From assembly GCA_029259635.1 (NCBI GenBank), contig JAJDEU010000013.1:372001-436000 (forward strand): 64,000 nt of DNA, given 5' to 3'. A model generated the notes under the pieces. That model was not told the DNA's origin. It saw nothing but the letters and a program-made list of their open reading frames with translations, and did no database searches. Origin of the DNA: Planctomycetota bacterium (GTDB taxonomy: Bacteria; Planctomycetota; UBA1135; GCA-002686595). Shown here in pieces: positions 1 through 8,534 of this stretch (its first letter is position 1; every line of letters begins with the position of its first letter). Position numbers and translations under genes: made by a program.

Positions 1-2
1 TC

Positions 3-674
3 GGTCAGGGACGCGAAGCAGCCGATCGCCTCACTCGCTTGATGGATCTCTCCAGCGACGCCTTCGGCCTAAAGTGCGCTCTTACGCTCAGCATCCAATT
101 TGACCTAGCGGCAACTCTCTCGGAGTCTCCGAGCTTCAAAGACAATCAAGCTCTCGCCTCCGAACTCTTCTCACGCAATATCTTGGAACGCGCTGCACTC
201 TTCGGAGAGCACGATGCAAGAACTCTCGCATCGCAGCACCAACTCGCCATCCACCGCTTGCGCGAAGGGCGGCCGACTTCGGCAGCCAAGCTCCTGCGCA
301 AAGTACTCGATCAGCGCACAACCCGGATGGGCTTGAGCCACCCCGCAACGATTGACGCTTGCAGAACCCTCGCGGTTGTCCTCGATGGACTGGGAAGGAC
401 ATCCGAAGCTCTAGAACTCTTCCAATCCAACGTCGAGAACTGCCGCACTCACTTCGAGGTCGACCATCCCTTCAACGTTCAGACTCTGAAGGACTTGTGT
501 GAGCACCTCCAACGGCACAATCAACTCGAAGAGAGCAACCTCGAAGTCGCGCGGCGAATCGAGAGCCTCAAGAGTTTTGAAGGTCAAACCGATTCGAACA
601 TCCGGGCGATCTATCAAGGCCTAGCCCGTACCGGCGATCCAATCTCGCCGCTCGCCAGCTTGGGAGAGCGCTAG
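3..674 (+). CDS. C-terminal part of a tetratricopeptide-repeat protein (kinesin-light-chain type), 5' end outside window
   Basis: The reading frame is open to the window edge, so this is the 3' part of a longer gene; a TTG at 39 is the first internal start-like codon but need not be the real one. The visible part holds at least three TPR helical hairpins of the kinesin-light-chain sort (signatures near LAIHRLREGRPTSAAKLLRK, then HPATIDACRTLAVVLDGLGR, then HPFNVQTLKDLCEHLQR). In planctomycetes such tails often end serine/threonine kinases, but no kinase motif is visible here, so that is only a possibility. TPRs mediate protein-protein contacts. The stop codon TAG sits in a CTAGCAGCCCG motif that occurs three times in the window. 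Confidence 0.75.
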   Translation, partial: GQGREAADRLTRLMDLSSDAFGLKCALTLSIQFDLAATLSESPSFKDNQALASELFSRNILERAALFGEHDARTLASQHQLAIHRLREGRPTSAAKLLRKVLDQRTTRMGLSHPATIDACRTLAVVLDGLGRTSEALELFQSNVENCRTHFEVDHPFNVQTLKDLCEHLQRHNQLEESNLEVARRIESLKSFEGQTDSNIRAIYQGLARTGDPISPLASLGER

Positions 675-681
675 CAGCCCG
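671..681 (+). repeat. CTAGCAGCCCG motif, copy 1
   Basis: This 11-mer spans the stop codon of the TPR gene. It is identical to one end of the MITE-like insertion at 53791-53956 and to a motif at the end of the Rieske gene (15448-15458, opposite strand). It is followed by GCCCG and, 12 bases on, CGGGC, which could form a weak hairpin. It may be a solo transposon end or a coincidence. Confidence 0.4.
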
Positions 682-710
682 CAATATTCGGCAACGGGCG
701 AACTCGCGAT

Positions 711-3700
711 CTACTCGATCGCGAGTAACGGGGTGAAGTAGCGGTAGTAGATCTCCAGCGTCAGGACGCACATCGCGGTGCTATAGCTGCGATCGTTTTC
801 CTCGTCGCCGGCATAGTTTGCATAGACCGAAATCGGTTTCCAGGATCCATCTTCGGATTGTGCGTCGAGCAAGGTCTCTTTCATCGCAGCGTTCCAGCGA
901 TCCCACTGAGACCCGCCGCGTCGAAACATCGCCAGGGTCGAGTAGTACCAGAAGTAGAGGTTCCCGCGCGCTCGATACACGAAGGCATCGTCGGAAGTAA
1001 AGCGATAGCCGTCCGGTGCTCGCGAACTAATGAAGTCGAGCGCATCGTCCCATCGCGAATCCTCCAACTCCTCCCCTAACACGGAGAGCGCGAAGAGCGC
1101 CGCCGGTGTCGAACCCGGCAAGGTCGCGTAGGCGGAGTTGAGTCGAGCCGGGTCTTGGCTGTAACGAAACCAGCCACGCGAGTCGTAGGAGCTGGTCAAG
1201 AACTGCCGCGCCCGATCAAAGCTCTCCCGGGGAACCTCAATCCCGCCGAGCCGCGCGGACTCGAGGGCCATCACCTGCCAAGAACTGACCGACACGCGCG
1301 GCCAACCGTCCGATCCGCGACCATCCGGATAGTAATAGCCCCAACCACCTTGGCGCTTTCCGCTGCGCTGGTCTTGCTTTCGAAGGATCTGAAGCACCGC
1401 TCGCTCCAGAGGTTCGCGCAGCTTTGGACTTCCCGTAAGTGCAAAGCACTCCGCCAACGCGTAGGTCGCAATGCCATGACTGTAGGACGAGGAATATCCG
1501 AAGTGACCGGACTCCTCGTCTTGCTGCGCGAGCAGGAATCGAACGGCGCGATCTGTCAACTCGCTATAGACACTCTCGGATTCGGGAGTATGCCCGGCTC
1601 CTAAGAAGGCGAGCAACGCGAGCGCCGACTTGCCGACCCCAACCTCGAAATACTTCTCTTGAGAGAGCCCCGGTCTTCCCCAACCACCCGAAGAGTTCTG
1701 CTTCTCCGCCAAGTACGCCAGGCCACTCGCAACAGCAACTTCGGTCGCCTCGCCTCCGCCGTGCTCCGAAAGAGCGCGGCTCTTCTCGAGTCCGAATCTC
1801 GAACGATAGGGAGTCCGCTCCAACCGCTCGGCGATCACCCGATCACGATCATCGATGCGCTCCTCCTTCGCAAGCAACTGCCGACGACTCGGACGCGGCG
1901 CGAGCTCCACCTCGACTGCGGTCTTCAACCGCGACGGCTGCTCGGTTTGCCGCTCCCGCTCGCTCCACGCTCGCTTGCTCGGCACGAGCTCGTTTTGCAC
2001 CGCACGGAAGGCGGCCGTCTCAGCCCTTCGAACGGGGCGTTCGGTCGGCTGGCGAACCTCAACCGCTCGCTTGGGAGTGTCGCGCGCAACGATCGGAGTG
2101 GCGAGGCTCTGCTCTCGATCGGGCAGCAGCTCCGGCACGTCACTCCGGCGGCTCTCCAGTTTCCCGGTCAGAGCATCGGCAACAACTGACTCTGCAGAAC
2201 TCGGTTCAACAACCTCAAGAGCGCCGGAATCCGTCCGCGACGGCTCAAACGAATCGGCTCGGGGCGGGCGCTCCGCAACACTTGCTCTGCTCGGAATCGG
2301 GAGCTGGAGTCGCGCTGGATCAGCGGAGATAGCGCTTCGCAACTCGAAGGCCTCTGTCGGTTGGCGGACGGAAACGACCTGCTCGATCGATCTCGGAGCG
2401 GGTTCGTTTATCGCCGCATTCGGAACTCGGACCGGCGCTCCACCGTCATCCGCGAACCCTCGGCTTTCGAGTTCAACAGCAGACCTTCGCTGCGCGAGCG
2501 ATGATAACAGGTCGACCGGAGTACTCGATAGAGCGCCGCTACGAGGCAAATTCTCGGTGCGCGAGAGGGACACAGTTTCCGGCTCTCGCCGTTCGCCCGC
2601 CGTCAGACTCACTTCGTGGTCGAATGCGGTTGCATCCGCGATTCTCCGCGGAGCCGGTAACTCCCGTTCGGTGATGGGGACTTCAGATTGAGCTTCGAAT
2701 TGTGGGGAAGGCGCTTCTCGTTCAGAGCGCGACGGACTGCTCGGCGTAGGTCCGACGGCAAGTGCGAGCGCGGCTTCGCTCGCCGTCACGGACGTGCTGA
2801 ACGAAGAGTCCGACGACGCGCGTTCCAGCTCGTGTCTTTTGCCGAGCGCGCCTCGCTCCAGCTCCAATCGATCGCCGCGTTCTTCCAACCCTCGACGAGG
2901 GTCTCCAGTAGCGGCGAGGTGAACACTAAAGAGAGCGGCGCGCTCCGGGAACTCCGAGATTCCGGGTTCGACGCCTACGCCTTGGAACCAGAAGAGGAGC
3001 GCGAAGTGCAGCGCGACAGAGGTCACAAAACACTTGTAGAGGATCTCGAGCTGCTGCCAGCGTTTCGCGAGCCACGCGAGGAGAGCGGCGAGCATCAGGG
3101 ACGCGAGAATGATCAGGTCCAGTATCCCGATGGGGCGTCCCGGCAGGCGAAAGAGCTCGCGCGAACCGGCTCGATACAGGTTGCCACTCTCTCCGTCCTG
3201 GTTCGATGAGTAATACAGCGTGAAGCCATCGCGGGAAGAGAGCGGGCTTCGCTCGTCCGCTTCCGATCCCACGCCGGGAATCGATTCGGCTGGCAGCCAC
3301 GCTCCGTCTCTTTGAACGCTCCGCCACAGATCGAAGCCACCAGCCCCGCCGGGTCGATCGCTCGAGAGAACCATCCCCAAACCGTTGGAAGCGAAGCACG
3401 GTTCGCGATCATCAAAGGGCGAGTTGACGGTCTCGAAGCTCTCCACCCCCCACTCGGGCGCCGACTCTCCAGCGCTCACGGCCTCCGCCGGACGTGCGAT
3501 ATAGAGATCCCAATCGCCCTCCCGGTTCGACGCGAAGGCGAGTGCGCGGCTGCCCGTAAGCGGCGCGGGATCGGACTCGTCCGCCGCGGTATTCAATCCC
3601 CCGCCGAGCGCCTCTGGCTCACCAAAGCTTCCGCTGTCGTAGGCGGATCGCCAGAGATCCAGCCCGCCTTCACCGCCGACTCGATTCGTGGCGAAGTACA

Positions 3701-4088
3701 GCGCGCTGCCCGAAAAGGCGGGAGCGAGCTCGTCGAAGTCGGTGTTGAGCTCGAACAACGGACGCGCGTCTTTTAGCTCTCCTCGCTCCATTTCCGCAAC
3801 GTAGAGGTCGGCGTTGAGCCCCGCTTCGCCCGACACGAAGACGAACAACTCGCCGTCGGGCGAGATCGCCGGACCGTGTTCACTCGACTCGCTATTGACC
3901 GCGTCGGTCAAGGCTTCCGCATCGTCCCAAACCGCGAACCGAATCGACTCCTCACCGGTGACCGAGTCGTAAGTATGAACACCGTCGGTATACGCCGCGG
4001 TCAGTCCGAGATGGGGTTGGAATCTCAGGTAAGCCGCGAAGAAGCCTGCGGCGAGCAGCGCGACAACGATAACGACGTTCTTGGCCAT
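711..4088 (-). CDS. Envelope protein: PD40 beta-propeller, TonB-like transmembrane helix, and squalene-cyclase-like alpha/alpha toroid (1125 aa)
   Basis: Seen: an N-terminal membrane helix (about residues 4-20); five PD40/TolB-like blades (about 70-310, e.g. SPDGELFVFVSG, ALYFATNRVGGEGGLDLW); a membrane helix (320-341); a short basic cytoplasmic loop; a third helix (353-372) carrying SVALH, i.e. Ser357-xxx-His361, the SxxxH pattern that is essential in TonB for coupling to ExbBD; a long Arg/Glu/Ser-rich linker (about 375-790); and a C-terminal prenyltransferase/squalene-oxidase-like toroid (about 800-1120, SSGGWGRPG, QGGWGYYYPDGRG). The gene starts 7 bases after exbD, last in a four-gene operon. 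Inferred role: the energised partner of this ExbBD pair, with propeller and toroid both outside the cytoplasm. The toroid lacks an evident DxDD cyclase motif, so a binding rather than catalytic role is likely. Confidence 0.8.
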   Translation of the reverse strand: MAKNVVIVVALLAAGFFAAYLRFQPHLGLTAAYTDGVHTYDSVTGEESIRFAVWDDAEALTDAVNSESSEHGPAISPDGELFVFVSGEAGLNADLYVAEMERGELKDARPLFELNTDFDELAPAFSGSALYFATNRVGGEGGLDLWRSAYDSGSFGEPEALGGGLNTAADESDPAPLTGSRALAFASNREGDWDLYIARPAEAVSAGESAPEWGVESFETVNSPFDDREPCFASNGLGMVLSSDRPGGAGGFDLWRSVQRDGAWLPAESIPGVGSEADERSPLSSRDGFTLYYSSNQDGESGNLYRAGSRELFRLPGRPIGILDLIILASLMLAALLAWLAKRWQQLEILYKCFVTSVALHFALLFWFQGVGVEPGISEFPERAALFSVHLAATGDPRRGLEERGDRLELERGALGKRHELERASSDSSFSTSVTASEAALALAVGPTPSSPSRSEREAPSPQFEAQSEVPITERELPAPRRIADATAFDHEVSLTAGERREPETVSLSRTENLPRSGALSSTPVDLLSSLAQRRSAVELESRGFADDGGAPVRVPNAAINEPAPRSIEQVVSVRQPTEAFELRSAISADPARLQLPIPSRASVAERPPRADSFEPSRTDSGALEVVEPSSAESVVADALTGKLESRRSDVPELLPDREQSLATPIVARDTPKRAVEVRQPTERPVRRAETAAFRAVQNELVPSKRAWSERERQTEQPSRLKTAVEVELAPRPSRRQLLAKEERIDDRDRVIAERLERTPYRSRFGLEKSRALSEHGGGEATEVAVASGLAYLAEKQNSSGGWGRPGLSQEKYFEVGVGKSALALLAFLGAGHTPESESVYSELTDRAVRFLLAQQDEESGHFGYSSSYSHGIATYALAECFALTGSPKLREPLERAVLQILRKQDQRSGKRQGGWGYYYPDGRGSDGWPRVSVSSWQVMALESARLGGIEVPRESFDRARQFLTSSYDSRGWFRYSQDPARLNSAYATLPGSTPAALFALSVLGEELEDSRWDDALDFISSRAPDGYRFTSDDAFVYRARGNLYFWYYSTLAMFRRGGSQWDRWNAAMKETLLDAQSEDGSWKPISVYANYAGDEENDRSYSTAMCVLTLEIYYRYFTPLLAIE

Positions 4089-4095
4089 CGCGGAC

Positions 4096-4512
4096 CTAGG
4101 ATCCCTCGATCGTTCCTACGGCCAAGTTGCGGAGACCGGCTTGGCCGCATGCATCCATCACCGCGACGATCGCTTCGTGGCGCGCTCCGCGATCTCCGCG
4201 AATCGTCACCGAGCGCTCCGTTTTCGAACGTGCGGCCTGGATCAAGCGCGAGAGAAGAGCCTCGGCGTTCAGGTCCTCGTCTCCCATTCGAATCGAACCA
4301 TCGCTCAACACGTTGATGATCAGCTCCTCGCGGTCGACGTCTTTCGCCAGGGAGGACTCCGCTGCGGGAAGGTCGAGGTCGATTTCGCGTTCCGGATCGG
4401 CGAAGGTCGTCGCGAGCATGAAGAATATCAAGAGCAGAAAGACGACGTCGATCATCGGTGTCAGCTCGAGAACGAGTTCCGCGCGCGAACCGGATTCGGT
4501 ATCGAGCTTCAC
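4096..4512 (-). CDS. exbD: Biopolymer transport protein ExbD/TolR family (138 aa)
   Basis: Proton-channel partner of ExbB in the inner membrane. It has one N-terminal membrane helix with the family's essential aspartate in TPMIDVVFLLLIFFMLATT, followed by a periplasmic domain of typical ExbD length. The start ATG overlaps the exbB stop by four bases (ATGA), so translation is coupled. With ExbB it would pass proton-motive force to the TonB-like protein encoded 7 bases downstream. TolR is the alternative name; the lack of tolB/pal neighbours favours an ExbD-type label. Confidence 0.9.
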   Translation of the reverse strand: MKLDTESGSRAELVLELTPMIDVVFLLLIFFMLATTFADPEREIDLDLPAAESSLAKDVDREELIINVLSDGSIRMGDEDLNAEALLSRLIQAARSKTERSVTIRGDRGARHEAIVAVMDACGQAGLRNLAVGTIEGS

Positions 4513-5189
4513 GACGCTCCTCCTTCACTGACCCCGACGAGAGCCAACGACAACTCTTGGTAGCCGTCCTCCGCTCGACGCGCGAAGCCGTCGATACGAC
4601 TCTTGTAGAAGTAGTAGAGCGCCTGAGTTGGAATCGCAATCGCGAGGCCCGCGGCGGTCGTCACCAAGGCCTGGGAGATGCCCGATGCGAGCGTCTCCGG
4701 GTTGCCCAAACCATCGCGAACGGCAATGCTCGAGAACGCTTCGATCATGCCCCACACCGTCCCGAGCAGACCGAGCAGCGGGGCGATCATCGCAACCGTG
4801 ACAAGCGGCTGAAGGTTCGCAGACAGCCTCCGAACTTCGCGATTGCCCATGTCTTCGACGGCCTTCTCGCGTTCCAACATCGGCGCATGGGCATACTTCA
4901 ACGCCGCTCCGAGAATGCGCTCGAGCGGCGTCGCCCCCCGCTCGCAGATCTCGATGCCGTCGCTGATGCCGCCCTCGCGTATCGCCTCGACGACTCGTGT
5001 GGCATGCGCTCGCTTGCCGAGCAGGTTCGCTCGCAGTCGAATCCAGCGCTCGACGGCAAAGGTCAAGGCAACGACAGAACAGAGCGCAAGCGGAATCATC
5101 AGCGGCCCGCCATCTGTAACCATGTCGTAGAGCGTGTTCAGTTCAGAGCTTGATGTTTGCGAAGCCGCAGTCGTCAACGTTGGTGTCAT
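4509..5189 (-). CDS. exbB: MotA/TolQ/ExbB proton channel family protein (226 aa)
   Basis: Inner-membrane proton-channel subunit. Three membrane segments are visible (LMIPLALCSVVALTFAVERW; VTVAMIAPLLGLLGTVWGMI; ISQALVTTAAGLAIAIPTQA), with the conserved PLLGLLGTVWGM and TTAAGLAIAIP blocks of ExbB/TolQ. The open frame extends upstream to 5390, but the ATG at 5189 is preferred: it is preceded by GGAGAGGCT at Shine-Dalgarno distance, and the upstream residues are low-complexity and non-conserved in character. It lies 46 bases after the TPR gene and overlaps exbD. Confidence 0.9.
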   Translation of the reverse strand: MTPTLTTAASQTSSSELNTLYDMVTDGGPLMIPLALCSVVALTFAVERWIRLRANLLGKRAHATRVVEAIREGGISDGIEICERGATPLERILGAALKYAHAPMLEREKAVEDMGNREVRRLSANLQPLVTVAMIAPLLGLLGTVWGMIEAFSSIAVRDGLGNPETLASGISQALVTTAAGLAIAIPTQALYYFYKSRIDGFARRAEDGYQELSLALVGVSEGGAS

Positions 5190-5235
5190 AGCCTCTCCAG
5201 TGGGGTCGAAATCTATTGAGTAGGTCGAATGCGTT

Positions 5236-8200
5236 TCAGCGTTCGAGTCGTCGGAGCGCCTCATCCGCCGAGCTTGAGTTGGGATACTTTTCGAGTAGGG
5301 ACTTGTACTGCTCGCGCGCTTGCGCACTCTTCCCCTGAAGCTCGAGACACTGGCCGGACATGAGCCAAGCCTCGGCGACCTCTTCTTCATAGCCGAAGAG
5401 GAGCGCGACCTTTAGAAACTCCGAGAGCGCTGTCTCGACGTCGTCCTCAGCCAACGCAAGCTGGCCGAGTTCCAAACGGGCGCGTGCTGCGTAGATGCCT
5501 TCATCGCGTTTCAAGACTCGCGCGAACGCCTGTCGTGCCGCACGCGACGAGCCCTCTGCAGCCAGCGCTCGCCCGCGCCACAGCTCCGCATCCGCGCCGT
5601 GTTCAAACTCCGGAAACCGCCGCGCCAAATCCGCGAGAGCGGACCGCCCCGCTCGCCATTGTTCCAACCGACAGTGCGCAACTCCCAATCGGTAGAGCGC
5701 TTTCGAGGCAACCGAGTGTCCTGGGTACTCTTCGAGAAGGCGCCCGAGCGCTCGAGTTGATTCGGCAAATCGCTCGTCTCGGAAGTGCGCCTCACCGACG
5801 AGGTAGAGGCTCTCCCCCATGAGGTCACTGGAATCGAAACGATCGACAAGTTCCTGAAAGCTCGCGGCCGCGCGCTGGTTCTCTTTCTGTCGCAGCCGCG
5901 CAAAGCCCTGCATGTAGAGCGCGCGATCGGCCACGGGAGAGCCCTCTTCCGCTGCGGCGCGATACCACTTGATCGCCTCGGCATCTTCACCTTGCTCGTA
6001 TCGCGCTTCTCCTAGAAAGAACGCCGCCTCGCACACGGCCGGTTCCTTCGGAGCGATGGAGAGCGCTTCGGTCAGCTCGGACTTCGCACCCGAGAGGTCC
6101 TTTGCGGAGAGAGCCAACCAAGCGCCTTCCACTCGCGCGGCGGCGACGTTCGCGGGTAGCTGGAGGCGCCGAGTCGCTTCGGCCATGACCGCCCGGGCTG
6201 ATTTGTAATCTTCCGATCGTTCGAGCAGGCCGGCGACGGTTCGCGCACACGCCAAGAGCCGATCTTCGTCGGAACAGTTCGAAGCAAACGGCTTCCACGC
6301 TTGGAGGGCCAACTCACCTCGCCCCATTCGATCGGCGGCGAAGATACGCAGCTCGAGTGCAGCCAGGCCGAGCGTCGTACTTGGCGCGGCTAGCCGATCG
6401 AAGTCGCGAAGAAGCTCGATCGACTGCTCGTCGACCCCCAACGCGAAACAGGCCCAAGCCTCTCCATAGGTCGCCGCCGCGACGAGTTCGTGGTTCGGGT
6501 ACTCCACTCGTAGCCGACGATAGATCGATCGAGAATCCTCGAAACGCTCGATGTCGAGTAGCCGCTCACCCCATTCATTGAGCGCGAGCGGCGCCTCGTC
6601 ACTCGCTGGAAACTCGCGCACAAGTCGCTCTAGATAACGAACTCCCGCTTCTCCTGAGTGGTATCCGGCAAGCGACATCAGCGCATTCGCCGCATACACC
6701 CCGTCACCGTAGTGCTCAAGGTAGGCGACGAACGCACGTTCCGCCTCCTCCACTCGACCCTGCTTGTCTCTCGCCCGAGCCTCCATGTACAGCGCTTCGG
6801 CTTGGAGCGGAGAGACATCGGGCCCGACGGAAGCCTTGGCGAATGCATCCGCGGCTACCGCCCAGTCCTCCAAGAGGAATGCACACCAGCCAAGACGAAC
6901 TCGCGCTTGGTGATTTTCCGCCCCGCCGCTGTCGTCGGATTGAGCAGCTCCTGAGAGGTACGTGCGAAAAGCCTCTAACGCGGCTTCATAGTTCTCCAGC
7001 GCAAAGAGAGCTTCACCCAGTGTCAACTGCGAGTGGCGTGAGTACTCGCCGGTCGGAAAACGTTCGAGTTGAAGCGATGCCAAGCGCGCGGCCCCTTCGT
7101 GATCGTCCGCACGAAAGTGAGCCATCGCCGCGGCGTAGAGCGCATACTCCGACTCGGACTTCGCGTAAGCGCGCGAAGCTTCCTCCGCTCGCCCCAACTT
7201 AATCAGTAAATCTCCTCGAGCGATGTCGATGCGTTCGGCGAGTTCGCTGCTCGGATTCGCCTCTCGGGCATGAGTCAGGGCCTGCAATGCCGGCTCGTGT
7301 TCGCCCAACCCAAAGTGCGCGCGCGCCCGCCAGTAATAGAGTTCCGGGCTCAACTTAACCTGGGGCAAGTGCAATGCAGTCAGCGCGTTCTGATGCTCGT
7401 CGACTTCGATCAGGTGTATTCCGAGGTGCAGCGCCGCCTCTTCGCAGAGCGGGTGACTCGGATATTCGTCGATCAGAGTCGCGAAGCTTCGCGCCGCCTC
7501 GAGGTGATCGCCGAGCTTCGCGAGCGCAAAGCCAGCGCCGTGAAGCGCTGACGCCCGAGACTCACCCTGGACCACCGAGCGATAAGCCGCCAAGGCTTCC
7601 TTCGGATGCCCGAGCGCCATCTCGGCCTCGCCGAGTAAGTGATTCAGTTCGTCCGCTAATTCGTCCTCACTCCAAGTCTTCAAAAAACTTCGAACGTGGC
7701 GCGCAGCAGCGTCAAACCTCTCGAGTCGAAAAGCGCACCAGGATTGCCCGTAAGCAGCATCCCGTGCGTACTCATCATTATCGTCCGCGCTCAATACGAG
7801 AGCGTAGGCGCGTGAAGCCCGCTCGAATTCGCCTTCCTGAAAGCGCGCCTCTCCGAGCAAGAAGGTCGCAGCCAGCGAGAGATAGTCGCCCTTCCCCTCG
7901 GCCGTGCGCTCGAAAGCGGTGGACGCTTCCGAGTATTGGCCGAGGTCGAGCAAGCACTGACCCAATCGGAACCACGACTCTTGTCCGAACTCGAAGTCAT
8001 CGAGAGCCGTGAGCGCCGTGAAAGATTGCGCGGCCGTCTCGAACTGATCGAGCTCAAATAGCGAGAGCGCCAACCGGTATCGAGCGAGGTCGATTTTTTC
8101 GTGCTCGGGATAGTCTCTCAAGAAAGCTCGAGCTTCTTTCACAACAAGCTCGTGCATGCCTTCGCGCTGAAGGCCAAACAAGTACTGATACTGATCGTCG

Positions 8201-8268
8201 CCGTCGTCCGGCGTTTGAAACCCAGTCAGGAGAACTACGGACAGAGCGGTGGCACAGACACGAAACAT
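5236..8268 (-). CDS. Exported TPR-repeat protein, first gene of the ExbBD operon (1010 aa)
   Basis: A signal peptide (MFRVCATALSVVLLTGFQT) is followed by a nearly continuous array of tetratricopeptide repeats, with recurrent blocks such as YPEHEKIDLARYRLALSLFE, YPGHSVASKALYRLGVAHCR and YPNSSSADEALRRLE. The spacing is that of the TPR_6/YbgF/BamD-type sheaths seen in periplasmic scaffold proteins. Being exported and encoded 46 bases before exbB, it is likely a periplasmic scaffold for the ExbBD-driven complex. No enzymatic motif was seen. The upstream 266 bases (8269-8534) should carry the operon promoter. Confidence 0.8.
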   Translation of the reverse strand: MFRVCATALSVVLLTGFQTPDDGDDQYQYLFGLQREGMHELVVKEARAFLRDYPEHEKIDLARYRLALSLFELDQFETAAQSFTALTALDDFEFGQESWFRLGQCLLDLGQYSEASTAFERTAEGKGDYLSLAATFLLGEARFQEGEFERASRAYALVLSADDNDEYARDAAYGQSWCAFRLERFDAAARHVRSFLKTWSEDELADELNHLLGEAEMALGHPKEALAAYRSVVQGESRASALHGAGFALAKLGDHLEAARSFATLIDEYPSHPLCEEAALHLGIHLIEVDEHQNALTALHLPQVKLSPELYYWRARAHFGLGEHEPALQALTHAREANPSSELAERIDIARGDLLIKLGRAEEASRAYAKSESEYALYAAAMAHFRADDHEGAARLASLQLERFPTGEYSRHSQLTLGEALFALENYEAALEAFRTYLSGAAQSDDSGGAENHQARVRLGWCAFLLEDWAVAADAFAKASVGPDVSPLQAEALYMEARARDKQGRVEEAERAFVAYLEHYGDGVYAANALMSLAGYHSGEAGVRYLERLVREFPASDEAPLALNEWGERLLDIERFEDSRSIYRRLRVEYPNHELVAAATYGEAWACFALGVDEQSIELLRDFDRLAAPSTTLGLAALELRIFAADRMGRGELALQAWKPFASNCSDEDRLLACARTVAGLLERSEDYKSARAVMAEATRRLQLPANVAAARVEGAWLALSAKDLSGAKSELTEALSIAPKEPAVCEAAFFLGEARYEQGEDAEAIKWYRAAAEEGSPVADRALYMQGFARLRQKENQRAAASFQELVDRFDSSDLMGESLYLVGEAHFRDERFAESTRALGRLLEEYPGHSVASKALYRLGVAHCRLEQWRAGRSALADLARRFPEFEHGADAELWRGRALAAEGSSRAARQAFARVLKRDEGIYAARARLELGQLALAEDDVETALSEFLKVALLFGYEEEVAEAWLMSGQCLELQGKSAQAREQYKSLLEKYPNSSSADEALRRLER

Positions 8269-8492
8269 GACTCGAACTCCAGTCGTCTAAAACTCGGAAA
8301 CGCGGTTCGGATGGTGCGCGGGGAGCGTCCGAAATCGGACGGATTGAGCGGACGGTCCAATCCTGGTGACCGCTAGTTCGGAAAGCGCTTCGCTCGCTTT
8401 CACCGATTACCTCACTGCATCATGAAGCGACTAAACTCCAGCTTGACGCAACCCCTCAACTTTCACATTCGATCGGCGGACGAAACCGATTC

Positions 8493-8521
8493 GCCAACCG
8501 GCGCGAACAGCGCCGGTTGGC
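8493..8521 (-). terminator. Hairpin downstream of the BlaR-linked exported protein gene
   Basis: A perfect 12-bp inverted repeat (GCCAACCGGCGC / GCGCCGGTTGGC) with a 5-base loop sits 13 bases after the stop of the minus-strand gene ending at 8535. Stability and position fit a transcription terminator, although no strong T run follows on the minus strand. Confidence 0.65.
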
Positions 8522-8534
8522 CACGTCCATCGGA

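Noticed and set aside
8340..8362. Inverted repeat GGATTG/CAATCC upstream of the TPR operon as an operator
   Set aside because: Only six bases per arm, no known half-site and no associated regulator; too weak to list.
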